A stretch of 59,054 bases of DNA from Gloeomargarita lithophora Alchichica-D10 (lineage in GTDB: Bacteria > Cyanobacteriota > Cyanobacteriia > Gloeomargaritales > Gloeomargaritaceae): contig NZ_CP017675.1 of assembly GCF_001870225.1 (NCBI RefSeq), positions 2,289,517 through 2,348,570 of the forward strand, read 5' to 3'. The translations under genes were made by a program, and so were the position numbers. Positions 20,109 through 27,453 of this stretch are shown here, piece by piece. The notes under the pieces are model-generated. The model did not search any database. It was not told the origin of the DNA and saw only the letters and a program-made list of their open reading frames with translations. Position 1 is the stretch's first letter, and every line of letters begins with the position of its first letter.

Positions 20109-20459
20109 TCAGGGCGAACCCAACAATCCCTGAATCACCTGCGCCAAATCCACATCCAACTGGGTCAAGCCTCCCGCATCGTGGGTGGTCAGCACCAGGG
20201 TCACCCGGTTGTAATTGATCTTAATTTCAGGATGATGCCCCAACCGCTCCGCCGGAGCCACCAACCGATTCACAAACGCCATCGCCTGCACAAAATCAGG
20301 AAATGTGGCGGTCAAGGTTAATACTTGCCCCTGGCGTTGCCACCGGGGTAACCCTGCCAAGGCTTGATCCACAGTCGGCACGGGGAGTAGCGGCGGCGGC
20401 AAAGCCAACCCTACCCCCGGCCACCCCAAAACCAACCCAACCCACCAAACCCAACGCAT
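20109..20459 (-). CDS. Secreted pterin-4a-carbinolamine dehydratase-like protein
   Basis: About 116 residues from the ATG at 20459 (a GTG lies one codon upstream). Residues 1-20 form a cleavable signal peptide ending near GLALPPP. The rest matches the PCD/DCoH fold: FPDFVQAMAFVNRLV, the active-site phrase ERLGHHPEIKINYNRVTLVL and THDAGGLTQLD. Cytoplasmic PCD recycles oxidised pterin cofactor; an exported form would act in the periplasm or thylakoid lumen, which is unusual and unexplained. Its start codon overlaps the stop of the upstream pentapeptide-repeat gene by one base (TGATG), so translation is probably coupled. Confidence 0.8.
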   Translation of the reverse strand: MRWVWWVGLVLGWPGVGLALPPPLLPVPTVDQALAGLPRWQRQGQVLTLTATFPDFVQAMAFVNRLVAPAERLGHHPEIKINYNRVTLVLTTHDAGGLTQLDVDLAQVIQGLLGSP

Positions 20460-20875
20460 CACCGGCCAGCGGGAATGCTTTTCAGGGTGGAACTGCCCCC
20501 AAATTGACCCGAATTGCGCCGTTCCAAATCCGTTCCCCGCAGGTTCGCCCCTTCCAAATTCGCCCCCCGCAGGTCGGCATCATCCAACTTGGCATAGCTG
20601 AGGTTCGCCCCCCGCAAATCCGTCTGCCGCAAATCCGTACCACTCAAATCCGCCCCAGTCAAATCCGCCCCCCGCAGGTTCGCCCGGGTCAAATCCGCCC
20701 CCTGCAAATTGGCATTCGGCAACTTCGCCCCCCGCAGGTCAGCCCCCCGCAGGTCACAATTTGTACAGGCTTTAGAACTGAGCAACTGCCGCACCTGGGA
20801 CACATTTTCGGCTCCCACGGGAAGAGCGACCCAACCGGTCACGACCACCGCCACCAACAGATTGAGGGATTTCAT
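20459..20875 (-). CDS. Secreted pentapeptide-repeat protein
   Basis: 138 residues. The signal peptide (LLVAVVVTGWVALPVGA) is followed by a mature start with a Cys pair (SSKACTNCDLRGADL). Sixteen or so consecutive A(D/N)LxX pentapeptides run to about residue 118 and would form a right-handed square beta-helix. Secreted proteins of this type with the CTNC motif are common in cyanobacteria and mostly uncharacterised. It is the first gene of a two-gene unit with the secreted pterin dehydratase. Confidence 0.85.
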   Translation of the reverse strand: MKSLNLLVAVVVTGWVALPVGAENVSQVRQLLSSKACTNCDLRGADLRGAKLPNANLQGADLTRANLRGADLTGADLSGTDLRQTDLRGANLSYAKLDDADLRGANLEGANLRGTDLERRNSGQFGGSSTLKSIPAGR

Positions 20876-20994
20876 CGCTGTACTCCAGAAATTTGCTTTC
20901 TTTAATAACGCTTGATACCAAACCGACCCATAGGCATTATGCCCGCCACCTGCCCTCGCCGCTGTGATCTCTATCGCCTGAGGGAATCATGCCC

Positions 20995-22128
20995 CTAATA
21001 ATCCACCCCCCGCTTCAAATCCACCCCCCGTTCGGCATAGTGCTTGTGGTTGACCATCTCCGAATGGACACTGGCGAGGTCAAAATAGGCGGGCAGTTGC
21101 CGACAGCGCCCGGTGATAATCACTTCCGTGTGTTGGGGTTTGCGGAGCAGGGTTTGAATAATCGGCCCCTGGGGCAATAATTCCAAGTCCACCGTGGGAT
21201 TCAGTTCATCCAAAATAATCGTTTTGTACAGACCCGACAGAATGGCCGCCTGGGCAATTTCCCAGCCCCGTTCCGCCTCCACGTAGTCAAGTTCCTGCCG
21301 CTCCTTCCACCAGACAATCGCATCCCGGCCACAGCGTTGATGATCCACCAAATTGGGATAACTGTGTTGTAGCGCTTGAATCGCCGCATCCTCCGTGTAG
21401 CCCGACCCCCCCTTCAACCATTGCAAAATCAACACCCGATGGGACAAATCCAAGCGAATCCCCCGCCCAATCGCCTGTAATGCCTTACCCAGGGCACTGG
21501 TGGATTTGCCCTTGCCCGCCCCGGTGTAGATTTCAATCCCCGTAATGCCGTACTGTGCCGCCGTGGGATGGTGGTGGGGGCGCATTTCCGAATGCAAATC
21601 CGCAATCTCAATCAACTCCCTTGGAGCCGCCCGCCCGGTGGCAATCACCTCTAAAGACTCCGGTTTTTCCGCCAAAATATCCACCACCTCCTGCACCGGT
21701 AGTAACCCCAAATCCAGCACCGGATTGATCTCATCGAGGACAATCACCGAGTACAATTCCGACAAAATCCCCCCCTTGGCAATGTGCCAGCCCCGTTCCG
21801 CCTCCAAGCGGTCATTGGCCGTAATCTCCTCCGGCCCAAAAAATTCCGCTCGCCCCGTCCGCACCTGGTCAATCAAATGGGGAAACGCCTGCTCCAAGGC
21901 TTCAATCGCCCCGTCCTCGTCATACACCCGCCCCGGCCCTTTCAGAAACCGGAGCAACAACACCCGGTTTTGCTTCCCCGTATTGATCCCCAGGCCAATC
22001 GAGCGCAGTACCACCCCCAAAGCCGCCTGGGATTTCCCTTTGCCCAGCCCGTCATACACATGGATTTGCCCCACGGGACGCTCGTGCCGCCGTTGCGCCG
22101 TAACAATCCCCAATCCAGTCCGTGCCAT
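20995..22128 (-). CDS. Double-domain corrinoid adenosyltransferase-like P-loop protein (CobA/BtuR family)
   Basis: About 377 residues from the ATG at 22128 (AGGTGG ribosome site); a GTG at 22170 would add 14 residues. Two tandem copies of the CobA/BtuR domain are seen. The first has P-loop GLGKGKSQAALG, then VIVLDEINPVLDLGLLP and EVIATGRAAP. The second has GAGKGKSTSALGKALQ, then IILDELNPTVDLELLP and EVIITGR. Single-domain relatives transfer adenosine from ATP to cob(I)alamin or its precursors. The duplication suggests an internal dimer or a non-catalytic half; the first copy carries SQ where the second carries ST after the P-loop Lys. cobI elsewhere in the window fits corrinoid metabolism. 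Confidence 0.75.
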   Translation of the reverse strand: MARTGLGIVTAQRRHERPVGQIHVYDGLGKGKSQAALGVVLRSIGLGINTGKQNRVLLLRFLKGPGRVYDEDGAIEALEQAFPHLIDQVRTGRAEFFGPEEITANDRLEAERGWHIAKGGILSELYSVIVLDEINPVLDLGLLPVQEVVDILAEKPESLEVIATGRAAPRELIEIADLHSEMRPHHHPTAAQYGITGIEIYTGAGKGKSTSALGKALQAIGRGIRLDLSHRVLILQWLKGGSGYTEDAAIQALQHSYPNLVDHQRCGRDAIVWWKERQELDYVEAERGWEIAQAAILSGLYKTIILDELNPTVDLELLPQGPIIQTLLRKPQHTEVIITGRCRQLPAYFDLASVHSEMVNHKHYAERGVDLKRGVDY

Positions 22129-22216
22129 AGCCCACCTGCCGTCAGCCCTAGGGTTATCATAGGCGATCACCCCTTGGTCTGATTTACTTTGTTAGTAAAG
22201 TTAAGGGAATCCCAGC

Positions 22217-22348
22217 CTAATCTTCGTGGTCTTCAAACGGGTCATCCAGGACTTGGGACGGCGGCCCAAAAGCCACATACACCGCGTAGCCAGTAATGGC
22301 AATCACGGCAGTGGCCATGGAAATAATAAAAACTGTTGCAGATTCCAT
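22217..22348 (-). CDS. psbN: Photosystem II assembly protein PsbN
   Basis: 43 residues (MESATVFIISMATAVIAITG, then YAVYVAFGPPSQ, ending DDPFEDHED), an exact match to PsbN length and its conserved AFGPPS and DPFEDHED tail. It is a single-span thylakoid protein needed for assembly of photosystem II reaction centres. Divergent from psbH with 68 bases between the start codons, the classic psbN/psbH arrangement. Confidence 0.95.
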   Translation of the reverse strand: MESATVFIISMATAVIAITGYAVYVAFGPPSQVLDDPFEDHED

Positions 22349-22416
22349 CGGGAGTAGCCCATCCAGGTCGCAGTACTCTTATAATGTTACAAGAACTTAA
22401 TAGCGACTGGTAAACT

Positions 22417-22611
22417 ATGGCACTGCGTACCCGTTTGGGGGACATCCTGCGTCCTCTCAATTCTGAATACGGCAAAGTCGCCCCCGGCTGGGGCACAACT
22501 CCGCTGATGGGGGTGTTTATGGGTTTATTTTTCCTGTTTCTGCTGATTATTTTGCAGATTTACAATTCCTCCTTGATCCTGGAAACCTTCAAGGTGGATT
22601 GGCGGGGTTAA
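22417..22611 (+). CDS. psbH: Photosystem II protein PsbH
   Basis: 64 residues: [20 protein letters not shown], then [20 protein letters not shown] and one transmembrane helix ending [13 protein letters not shown]. The [22 protein letters not shown] block identifies PsbH, a single-span subunit near CP47 that stabilises photosystem II and bicarbonate binding. tatA follows in the same direction after 55 bases. Confidence 0.97.
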   Translation: MALRTRLGDILRPLNSEYGKVAPGWGTTPLMGVFMGLFFLFLLIILQIYNSSLILETFKVDWRG

Positions 22612-22666
22612 AAATTCAAGGGGGGTTGGTGGTGCCACTGACCCCTGTTATGGGGGACATTCAGCG

Positions 22667-22900
22667 ATGAACATTTTTGGCATGGGACTACCGGAGTTGG
22701 GGGTAATTGCGGTGGTGGCTTTACTGGTTTTTGGCCCTCGTAAGTTACCGGAGATTGGGCGCAGTTTGGGCAAAACCATGAAAAGTTTTCAAAGTGCCGC
22801 CCGGGAATTTGAGGACGAATTTAAGCGGGAAGCGAATGCCACCGAAACGCCCCCAGCATTGTCAGCCAAATTGGATGACGATCTAGTAGATGACCAGTAA
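22667..22900 (+). CDS. tatA: Twin-arginine translocase subunit TatA
   Basis: 77 residues. A short transmembrane helix (LGVIAVVALLVFGP) is followed by the conserved FGPRKLPEIGRSLGK hinge, an amphipathic helix with FQSAAREFEDEF, and an acidic tail. This is the TatA/E family, which forms the pore for folded Tat substrates in the plasma and thylakoid membranes. tatC is not nearby. Confidence 0.92.
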   Translation: MNIFGMGLPELGVIAVVALLVFGPRKLPEIGRSLGKTMKSFQSAAREFEDEFKREANATETPPALSAKLDDDLVDDQ

Positions 22901-23015
22901 AGTAAATCCCACTAGTTCCGATTGATTTTTCTTCTGGCTATCGTTTCATAGTGCGAATGAAAATGTTGTTCTGCAAGCGAGACTCAGCTTAAACAAGTGG
23001 TAGCTTGTCCAAAAA
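22901..23015. other. Gene-free stretch after tatA
   Basis: No gene or element is recognisable here. It leads into a nested element pair; together the gene-free region is about 360 bases long. Confidence 0.5.
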
Positions 23016-23213
23016 GACACCTCTATTTATTTGAACCCGCAGCAAGTTATTTCGCTGGAATGCTGATAGACTGCGTGGCGTAATCATTATTACCGACTAT
23101 AGCAATCCTATTTGAATTTTGAACAGCGGTCGCAGGGGCACCGCCCCCGAACTTGATTCTTCTGAATATCTGTTCGCTAATCGGATGGGATTGCTATATT
23201 TTTAGAGGTGTCC
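23016..23213. mobile_element. Type A element carrying a nested type B element
   Basis: Left half GACACCTCTATTTATTTGAA runs to about 23097. The right end TTTTTAGAGGTGTCC is at 23199-23213. Between them sits a complete type B element. A further type A-like end (TAGAGGTGCCCTAAAG) follows at about 23221. Confidence 0.8.
23098..23198. mobile_element. Type B element nested in a type A element
   Basis: Perfect ends TATAGCAATCC...GGATTGCTATA, core GGTCGCAGGGGCACCGCCCC; 101 bases. It interrupts the type A element, so it arrived later. Confidence 0.85.
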
Positions 23214-23259
23214 AATTTTATAGAGGTGCCCTAAAGTTTACAATTGTAGCCAAGTAGCA

Positions 23260-23529
23260 ATGGGGAAATTTATGACCAGTTTAACGGGCTTTTGTCTATA
23301 CACCGGTTCCCTGCTGGGTTCCCTCACCGGTTCTTTAATGGGTGCCGTGGGCGGGGGGATTGCCGGTCTGGTGGTGGAACCCCTATGGGGCGGCTTGGTG
23401 GGTTCCCTGGCGGGTTCTTTGGTCGGCTCCCTGCTGGGGGGAGAAATCGGTGCCGCTTTGGGATTGTGGGTGGGGCAACAGTTTAACCGCCCGTCCCAGC
23501 CTAAAGTCGCCATTTGGGAACCCGCCTAG
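23260..23529 (+). CDS. Small Gly-zipper membrane protein
   Basis: 89 residues composed almost entirely of GSLxGSLxGSLMGAVGGG-type repeats, the pattern of packed transmembrane Gly-zipper helices, then a short polar tail. An ATG at 23272 is an alternative start; no strong ribosome site precedes either. A long frame on the opposite strand over the same bases gives a Pro/Glu-rich product with no plausible fold and is considered a shadow. Function unknown. Confidence 0.55.
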   Translation: MGKFMTSLTGFCLYTGSLLGSLTGSLMGAVGGGIAGLVVEPLWGGLVGSLAGSLVGSLLGGEIGAALGLWVGQQFNRPSQPKVAIWEPA

Positions 23530-24143
23530 CCCCGAAAGGTTGCCGCCATCAACCACAGGTCAAACGGGAGTAAAATCAAGACGCATAGCCCGATGGCCGC
23601 ATACATCCAGGGTTGCGCCAGGGGTTTGATGGTCTGGGTGGGCAAGCCGGTGTGGTGGGTGATGGTGTTGAGCAAACGGTTAAACCCGCTAATCCGCATG
23701 GGAATCAGATAGCCCGCTCCCGCCGGGGTAACCAGGTAATGCACCCTGCCCCCTTGCCCCGTAGGACGGGTGTGGATGCGTTGAATCTCCGACCAATCCA
23801 GGCTCCAGCCCTGCGCCACCCAGGGGGGCACCCAACGGGGATAAACCACCTGTAAACCCACCCCATTCGCCTGTACCCGTTGGCTGAGGAGGCCGTACAG
23901 CAGGATAAAACCCGCCATTAACCCCAGTCCCAACAGCCAAGCCCCCAGGATTTGCCCCTGGAAACGGGCTAAAAACGGCAGGGGTGCCAGCAAAACCCCA
24001 TACAACCCGTACAGGGGATAGCGCACCAGAGCGGAAATGTGCCAGGTCAGCGGCGGCTCAACACCAACCAATCCGTCAGTATCCAAGGAATTAGCACCAG
24101 TAACAGGATGGTGAGTCCCATCGCCACCAACAGGGGTGTCCAT
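23526..24143 (-). CDS. Membrane protein with PH-like domain, hypothetical
   Basis: Up to 205 residues. Two hydrophobic helices around residues 40-90 are followed by a soluble beta-rich segment (GVGLQVVYPRWVPPWVAQGW, SLDWSEIQRIHTRPTG, VHYLVTPAGAGYLIPM) resembling a bacterial PH-like domain, and a C-terminal transmembrane helix. The first ~25 residues overlap a small membrane ORF in another frame and look non-native, so the true start may be the TTG at 24071. It converges on the Gly-zipper gene and overlaps its end by 4 bases. Function unknown. Confidence 0.6.
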   Translation of the reverse strand: MDTPVGGDGTHHPVTGANSLDTDGLVGVEPPLTWHISALVRYPLYGLYGVLLAPLPFLARFQGQILGAWLLGLGLMAGFILLYGLLSQRVQANGVGLQVVYPRWVPPWVAQGWSLDWSEIQRIHTRPTGQGGRVHYLVTPAGAGYLIPMRISGFNRLLNTITHHTGLPTQTIKPLAQPWMYAAIGLCVLILLPFDLWLMAATFRG

Positions 24144-24151
24144 TGTTCCAT
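24047..24151 (-). CDS. Candidate 34-residue single-span membrane protein
   Basis: Reads MEQWTPLLVAMGLTILLLVL followed by IPWILTDWLVLSRR and a TGA: a short polar N-terminus, one hydrophobic helix and a positively charged end. This is the layout of small photosynthetic or NDH subunits, but I do not recognise it as a known one. It lies directly upstream of the PH-like membrane protein and overlaps the first part of that frame. The ribosome site is weak, so this stays a candidate. Confidence 0.4.
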   Translation of the reverse strand: MEQWTPLLVAMGLTILLLVLIPWILTDWLVLSRR

Positions 24152-24179
24152 GATTTTTACAAAAATATACTTTCTTAGG

Positions 24180-25784
24180 TTAGCTGGCCAAGGCATGGTT
24201 TAACCACCCCACCAACGCCCGGCGTAGGGTATCCAACCCAATCCGCTCCCGGGCGGCGATGTACAGTGCTTGGGGATAGGTTTCCTGCGCCTGCCGCAAG
24301 GTGTCACTGTCAACCTGATCCAGTTTGTTAAACACCAGCCAGGTGGGGGCAGGCACGGGGGTCATCTGGGCTAAACAAGCCGCTACCGCCTGAATTTGGG
24401 CTTGCCAGTCGGGGTGGGACAAATCCACCACATGCAACAACAAATCCGCCTCGGTCAATTCCTCCAAAGTGGCCCGAAACGCATTCCATAGGGGCGGGGG
24501 CAAATTCTCAATAAATCCCACCGTATCGGTTAAAACAATCGGTTGGGGGTCGCTCGGTAATACCAACCGGCGGCTGGTGGGGTCAAGGGTGGCAAAAAGC
24601 TGATTCGACGCATACACCTCCGCCCGGGTGAGGGCATTAAACAGGGTTGACTTGCCCGCATTGGTGTAACCCACCAAACCCACCGTGGGCACCTCCCGCC
24701 TCTGCCGTTGTTGGCGCAGACGACTGCGATGCTGACGCAACTGTTCTACCTGTTTTTGCAAATGGGCAATCCGGCGTTGGATCGTGCGGCGTTCCGTTTC
24801 CAAACGGGTTTCCCCTGGTCCACGGGTGCCAATCCCCCCCCCCAACCGGGAGAGCGCCTGCCCCTGGCCTGTTAATCGGGTCAAACGGTACTGCAATTGC
24901 GCCAGTTCCACCTGCAATTTACCCGCCTGGGAATGCGCCCGTTGGGCAAAAATATCCAAAATCAATTCCGTGCGATCCACCACCCGCATTTCCAACTCCC
25001 GCTCCAGATTTCGCACCTGCGCCGGGGACAAATCGCCATTAAACACCACCACATTGACACCCTCCAGCCGTCCCGCCCGCCGCACCTCTTGGATTTTGCC
25101 CGCCCCCAACCCCTGGGGCATCGCCCGCCTCTGGACGACCGTATCGGCCACCATTGCCCCGGCGCTGGTAATTAGCAAGGCCATCTCCTGCAAACCCGCC
25201 TGAAAGGCCGTTGGTGCCAGGGTCGCTGGCCGAGTCCCCACCAAAATCACCCGCTGGGATTCCGATGGCGCCGGGGTAACCGGGTGCCGCGCTTGCTCCG
25301 CCTGTTGCAGTTGGGTCAACCAATCCTGTTGCGCCAGGGTGTGCAGGGGCAACGGTGCGGACAAAACCCAGGCGGTCGCCCCCGGATAGGCCCAGTAGGT
25401 CTGCTGATCGTGAACCGTCACCAGGGCATCCCAGCGTTGTTCCATCAAAGTCGTCAAATCGCCACTATTCGGGGCATTGGGGGACAAACGGGTACTCAGA
25501 CACCGCCAGCCCGCCAACCGCCCCGCCCCGTAGCGAGGTAATTCGTACAAAGGCACCCGAGTCGCTTCCGGGGTACCCACCGCCACCCGCAGTACCTGCC
25601 CCCGCCGGTTCACATACAAACACAGGGGCGACTGAATGGCGGTGGTAATCTGCCACAACCGTTGTCCCAACTCCGGGGTAATCAGTACATCCTGGGGCAA
25701 CCGCACCCGATACAGCCGTTGCAACTGGCGTAGTTGAGCCGGTTTCAGACCCCGAATATCACCGTACAGACCCGTTCCTGCCAA
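24180..25784 (-). CDS. hflX: GTPase HflX
   Basis: 534 residues. The HflX N-domain is seen in GLGAGKIQEV and VVVFNGDLSPAQVRNLERE, then a coiled coil (IQRRIAHLQKQVEQLRQHRS) leads to the GTPase domain: G1 GYTNAGKSTLFN, G3 LTDTVGF, G4 VFNKLD. HflX binds the large ribosomal subunit and splits stalled or hibernating ribosomes. The N-terminal extension of about 170 residues before the canonical HflX domain is typical of cyanobacterial versions. No ATG is available; an in-frame TAG lies two codons before the TTG at 25784, so TTG is the likely start. Confidence 0.92.
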   Translation of the reverse strand: MAGTGLYGDIRGLKPAQLRQLQRLYRVRLPQDVLITPELGQRLWQITTAIQSPLCLYVNRRGQVLRVAVGTPEATRVPLYELPRYGAGRLAGWRCLSTRLSPNAPNSGDLTTLMEQRWDALVTVHDQQTYWAYPGATAWVLSAPLPLHTLAQQDWLTQLQQAEQARHPVTPAPSESQRVILVGTRPATLAPTAFQAGLQEMALLITSAGAMVADTVVQRRAMPQGLGAGKIQEVRRAGRLEGVNVVVFNGDLSPAQVRNLERELEMRVVDRTELILDIFAQRAHSQAGKLQVELAQLQYRLTRLTGQGQALSRLGGGIGTRGPGETRLETERRTIQRRIAHLQKQVEQLRQHRSRLRQQRQRREVPTVGLVGYTNAGKSTLFNALTRAEVYASNQLFATLDPTSRRLVLPSDPQPIVLTDTVGFIENLPPPLWNAFRATLEELTEADLLLHVVDLSHPDWQAQIQAVAACLAQMTPVPAPTWLVFNKLDQVDSDTLRQAQETYPQALYIAARERIGLDTLRRALVGWLNHALAS

Positions 25785-25876
25785 AGGCTAACGCACGTCA
25801 AAGGGTTTAGATAATAAAATAACCAATACGGGGGGTCAGAGCAAGTGACCTTGCCCCAGCCTTGCCCCATTTCCCC

Positions 25877-26968
25877 ATGATTACCCCCCCCCTCAGCCCG
25901 GAATTTATCAACCTCTGCCAGGGACAGGTGGAATTGCTGGGCAATATATTTCAGGTTTCTCGCTGTACAATTTATTTACGACAACCGGCGGAAAATTGGT
26001 CATTTACCCCCGTGGCGACCTATCCCCAAACCCAGCCCGCCTTACCCGGTAGCTCCTGGTTGACCAATGCGAAACCGGAGCAGTTGGTTTTGCCGTTGGT
26101 GCAGGGGGAGGTGCTGTTGGGGCTGTTGGTGCTGTTGCGACCAGGGATGCTGTGGAGTGGTTGGGAGCAGGAGCAATTGCAACGGGCGACCCAGACTTTG
26201 GTGTTGGCCTGGGGTTTGGAACAACAACGCCAAAATTGGCAGACCCGCACCCAATCACTCACGGACGGGCACACCCAAACCCAGGAATTGTTGGCGACGG
26301 TTTTGCATCAACTCCGTAGTCCCCTGAGTGCCCTGAAGACCTTTGCCCAACTCCTGCGTAAACGGTTGGGGGGCGCCAAAGACCAGGAGGTGGTGACGGG
26401 AATGCTGGCGCAAACGGAGCGGATCGCCGAACTGCTCTTGCGTTTGGAGCCGACGGCACCCCAACCCCGTTTACCCGGCGGCAGTGTGCCCCTGCTGTTA
26501 CCCGGCTTGACTTTGGAACCGGTGCGGGTGGCCGAGGTACTCACTCCCCTGGTGATGACAGCGCACCTCACCGCCCAGGAACGGGGTTTAACCCTGGGGT
26601 ACACCCCCGTTAGCCCCACCCTGGCGGCGCAGGCGGATGCCCAAGCCCTGCGGGAGGTGGTGAGCAATCTGCTGGACAATAGCCTCAAATACACGCCCCC
26701 CGGCGGTCACGTTGAGGTGGGAGCCGAGGCAACCCCCGCTGGGGTGGTGATCTGGGTGCAAGATGATGGGCTAGGGATTCCCGGAGAAGAACAACTGCGG
26801 GTGTTTGAACGGCATTATCGGGGCTGTCGCACGGCCACTACCCCTGGGGATGGTTTGGGCTTGGCGGTGGTGCAGGAATTGGTTAGCCAGATGGGGGGAC
26901 GCATCACCCTCACCAGCCCGCCGGGTACCCGGATGGAGATTTGGTTGCCTAACGCCGGTCAAAGTTAA
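25877..26968 (+). CDS. GAF-like sensor histidine kinase
   Basis: About 363 residues from the ATG at 25877 (a TTG at 25862 also opens the frame). Residues 1-120 look like a GAF-type sensor (VELLGNIFQVSRCTIYLRQP, LVQGEVLLGLLVLL). The dimerisation/H-box helix follows with VLHQLRSPLSALKTF, placing the phospho-His near residue 144. The ATPase domain shows the N box NLLDNSLKYTPPGG, the G1 box DDGLGIP and the G2 box GDGLGLAVV. No transmembrane segment is seen, so it is probably cytoplasmic. The cognate regulator is not adjacent. It converges with the next gene and their 3' ends overlap by 20 bases. Confidence 0.85.
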   Translation: MITPPLSPEFINLCQGQVELLGNIFQVSRCTIYLRQPAENWSFTPVATYPQTQPALPGSSWLTNAKPEQLVLPLVQGEVLLGLLVLLRPGMLWSGWEQEQLQRATQTLVLAWGLEQQRQNWQTRTQSLTDGHTQTQELLATVLHQLRSPLSALKTFAQLLRKRLGGAKDQEVVTGMLAQTERIAELLLRLEPTAPQPRLPGGSVPLLLPGLTLEPVRVAEVLTPLVMTAHLTAQERGLTLGYTPVSPTLAAQADAQALREVVSNLLDNSLKYTPPGGHVEVGAEATPAGVVIWVQDDGLGIPGEEQLRVFERHYRGCRTATTPGDGLGLAVVQELVSQMGGRITLTSPPGTRMEIWLPNAGQS

Positions 26969-27335
26969 ATTTGCGGGGACGACCGGGTTTTTCCTGATCC
27001 AACGCTGGGCGTTCTGGCCGCTCTGGCCGTTCTGAACGTTCCGGGCGTTCTCCACGGGTGGCCTGTTCCGCTTCGGCGGCTTTTTTGGCTTCCCGTGCCT
27101 GGGCAATTTTATCTAGCACTTCCTGGGGCACCTTTTCCAGCAGGAGGGCGGGCAGGGCGTACTGTTCCTCGCCCCAAGCCTTGCGACAACTCAGGGTGGC
27201 CATGGGTTGGCCGTTGGATTTGATGTAGAGGGACTTCACCGTGAAAATAAATTTGGCTCCCTTCTCATCACGGAACCAGACCGGGTCACCGTCGTGGATA
27301 CCCAGTTGATCGAGGGAAAGCTCTTTTTTCGGCAT
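26949..27335 (-). CDS. Conserved hypothetical with charged Glu-Arg-Pro tail
   Basis: About 128 residues from the ATG at 27335; the frame extends to 27494 but the extra 53 residues overlap the upstream region of the divergent peptidase gene and look non-coding. The N-terminal ~85 residues form a compact domain (HDGDPVWFRDEKGAKFIFTV, MATLSCRKAWGEEQYALPAL). The C-terminus is charged, with ERPERSERPERPERP and RPRKFNFDRR. The basic end suggests nucleic-acid binding, but no family is recognised. The last 20 bases overlap the kinase gene in antisense. Confidence 0.65.
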   Translation of the reverse strand: MPKKELSLDQLGIHDGDPVWFRDEKGAKFIFTVKSLYIKSNGQPMATLSCRKAWGEEQYALPALLLEKVPQEVLDKIAQAREAKKAAEAEQATRGERPERSERPERPERPALDQEKPGRPRKFNFDRR

Positions 27336-27453
27336 GGAGGGCGGACTCCCAAAAAGGCCAGCAAAAATTAGGATTTTAACTGTACCGCATTTTAACCGAC
27401 TTTTCCTGCCAAAATTATGGCACCTTGGAGACAAATACTGGAGAACCCCGGTC

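Noticed and set aside
20303-20905. Plus-strand frame with repeated QIRPPQV phrases
   Set aside because: The repeats are the complement of the pentapeptide-repeat gene, which has a signal peptide and normal coding features.
23238-23513. Pro/Glu/Arg-rich minus-strand frame over the Gly-zipper gene
   Set aside because: Its repeats are the direct complement of the GSLxGSL codons; the plus strand gives a plausible membrane protein.
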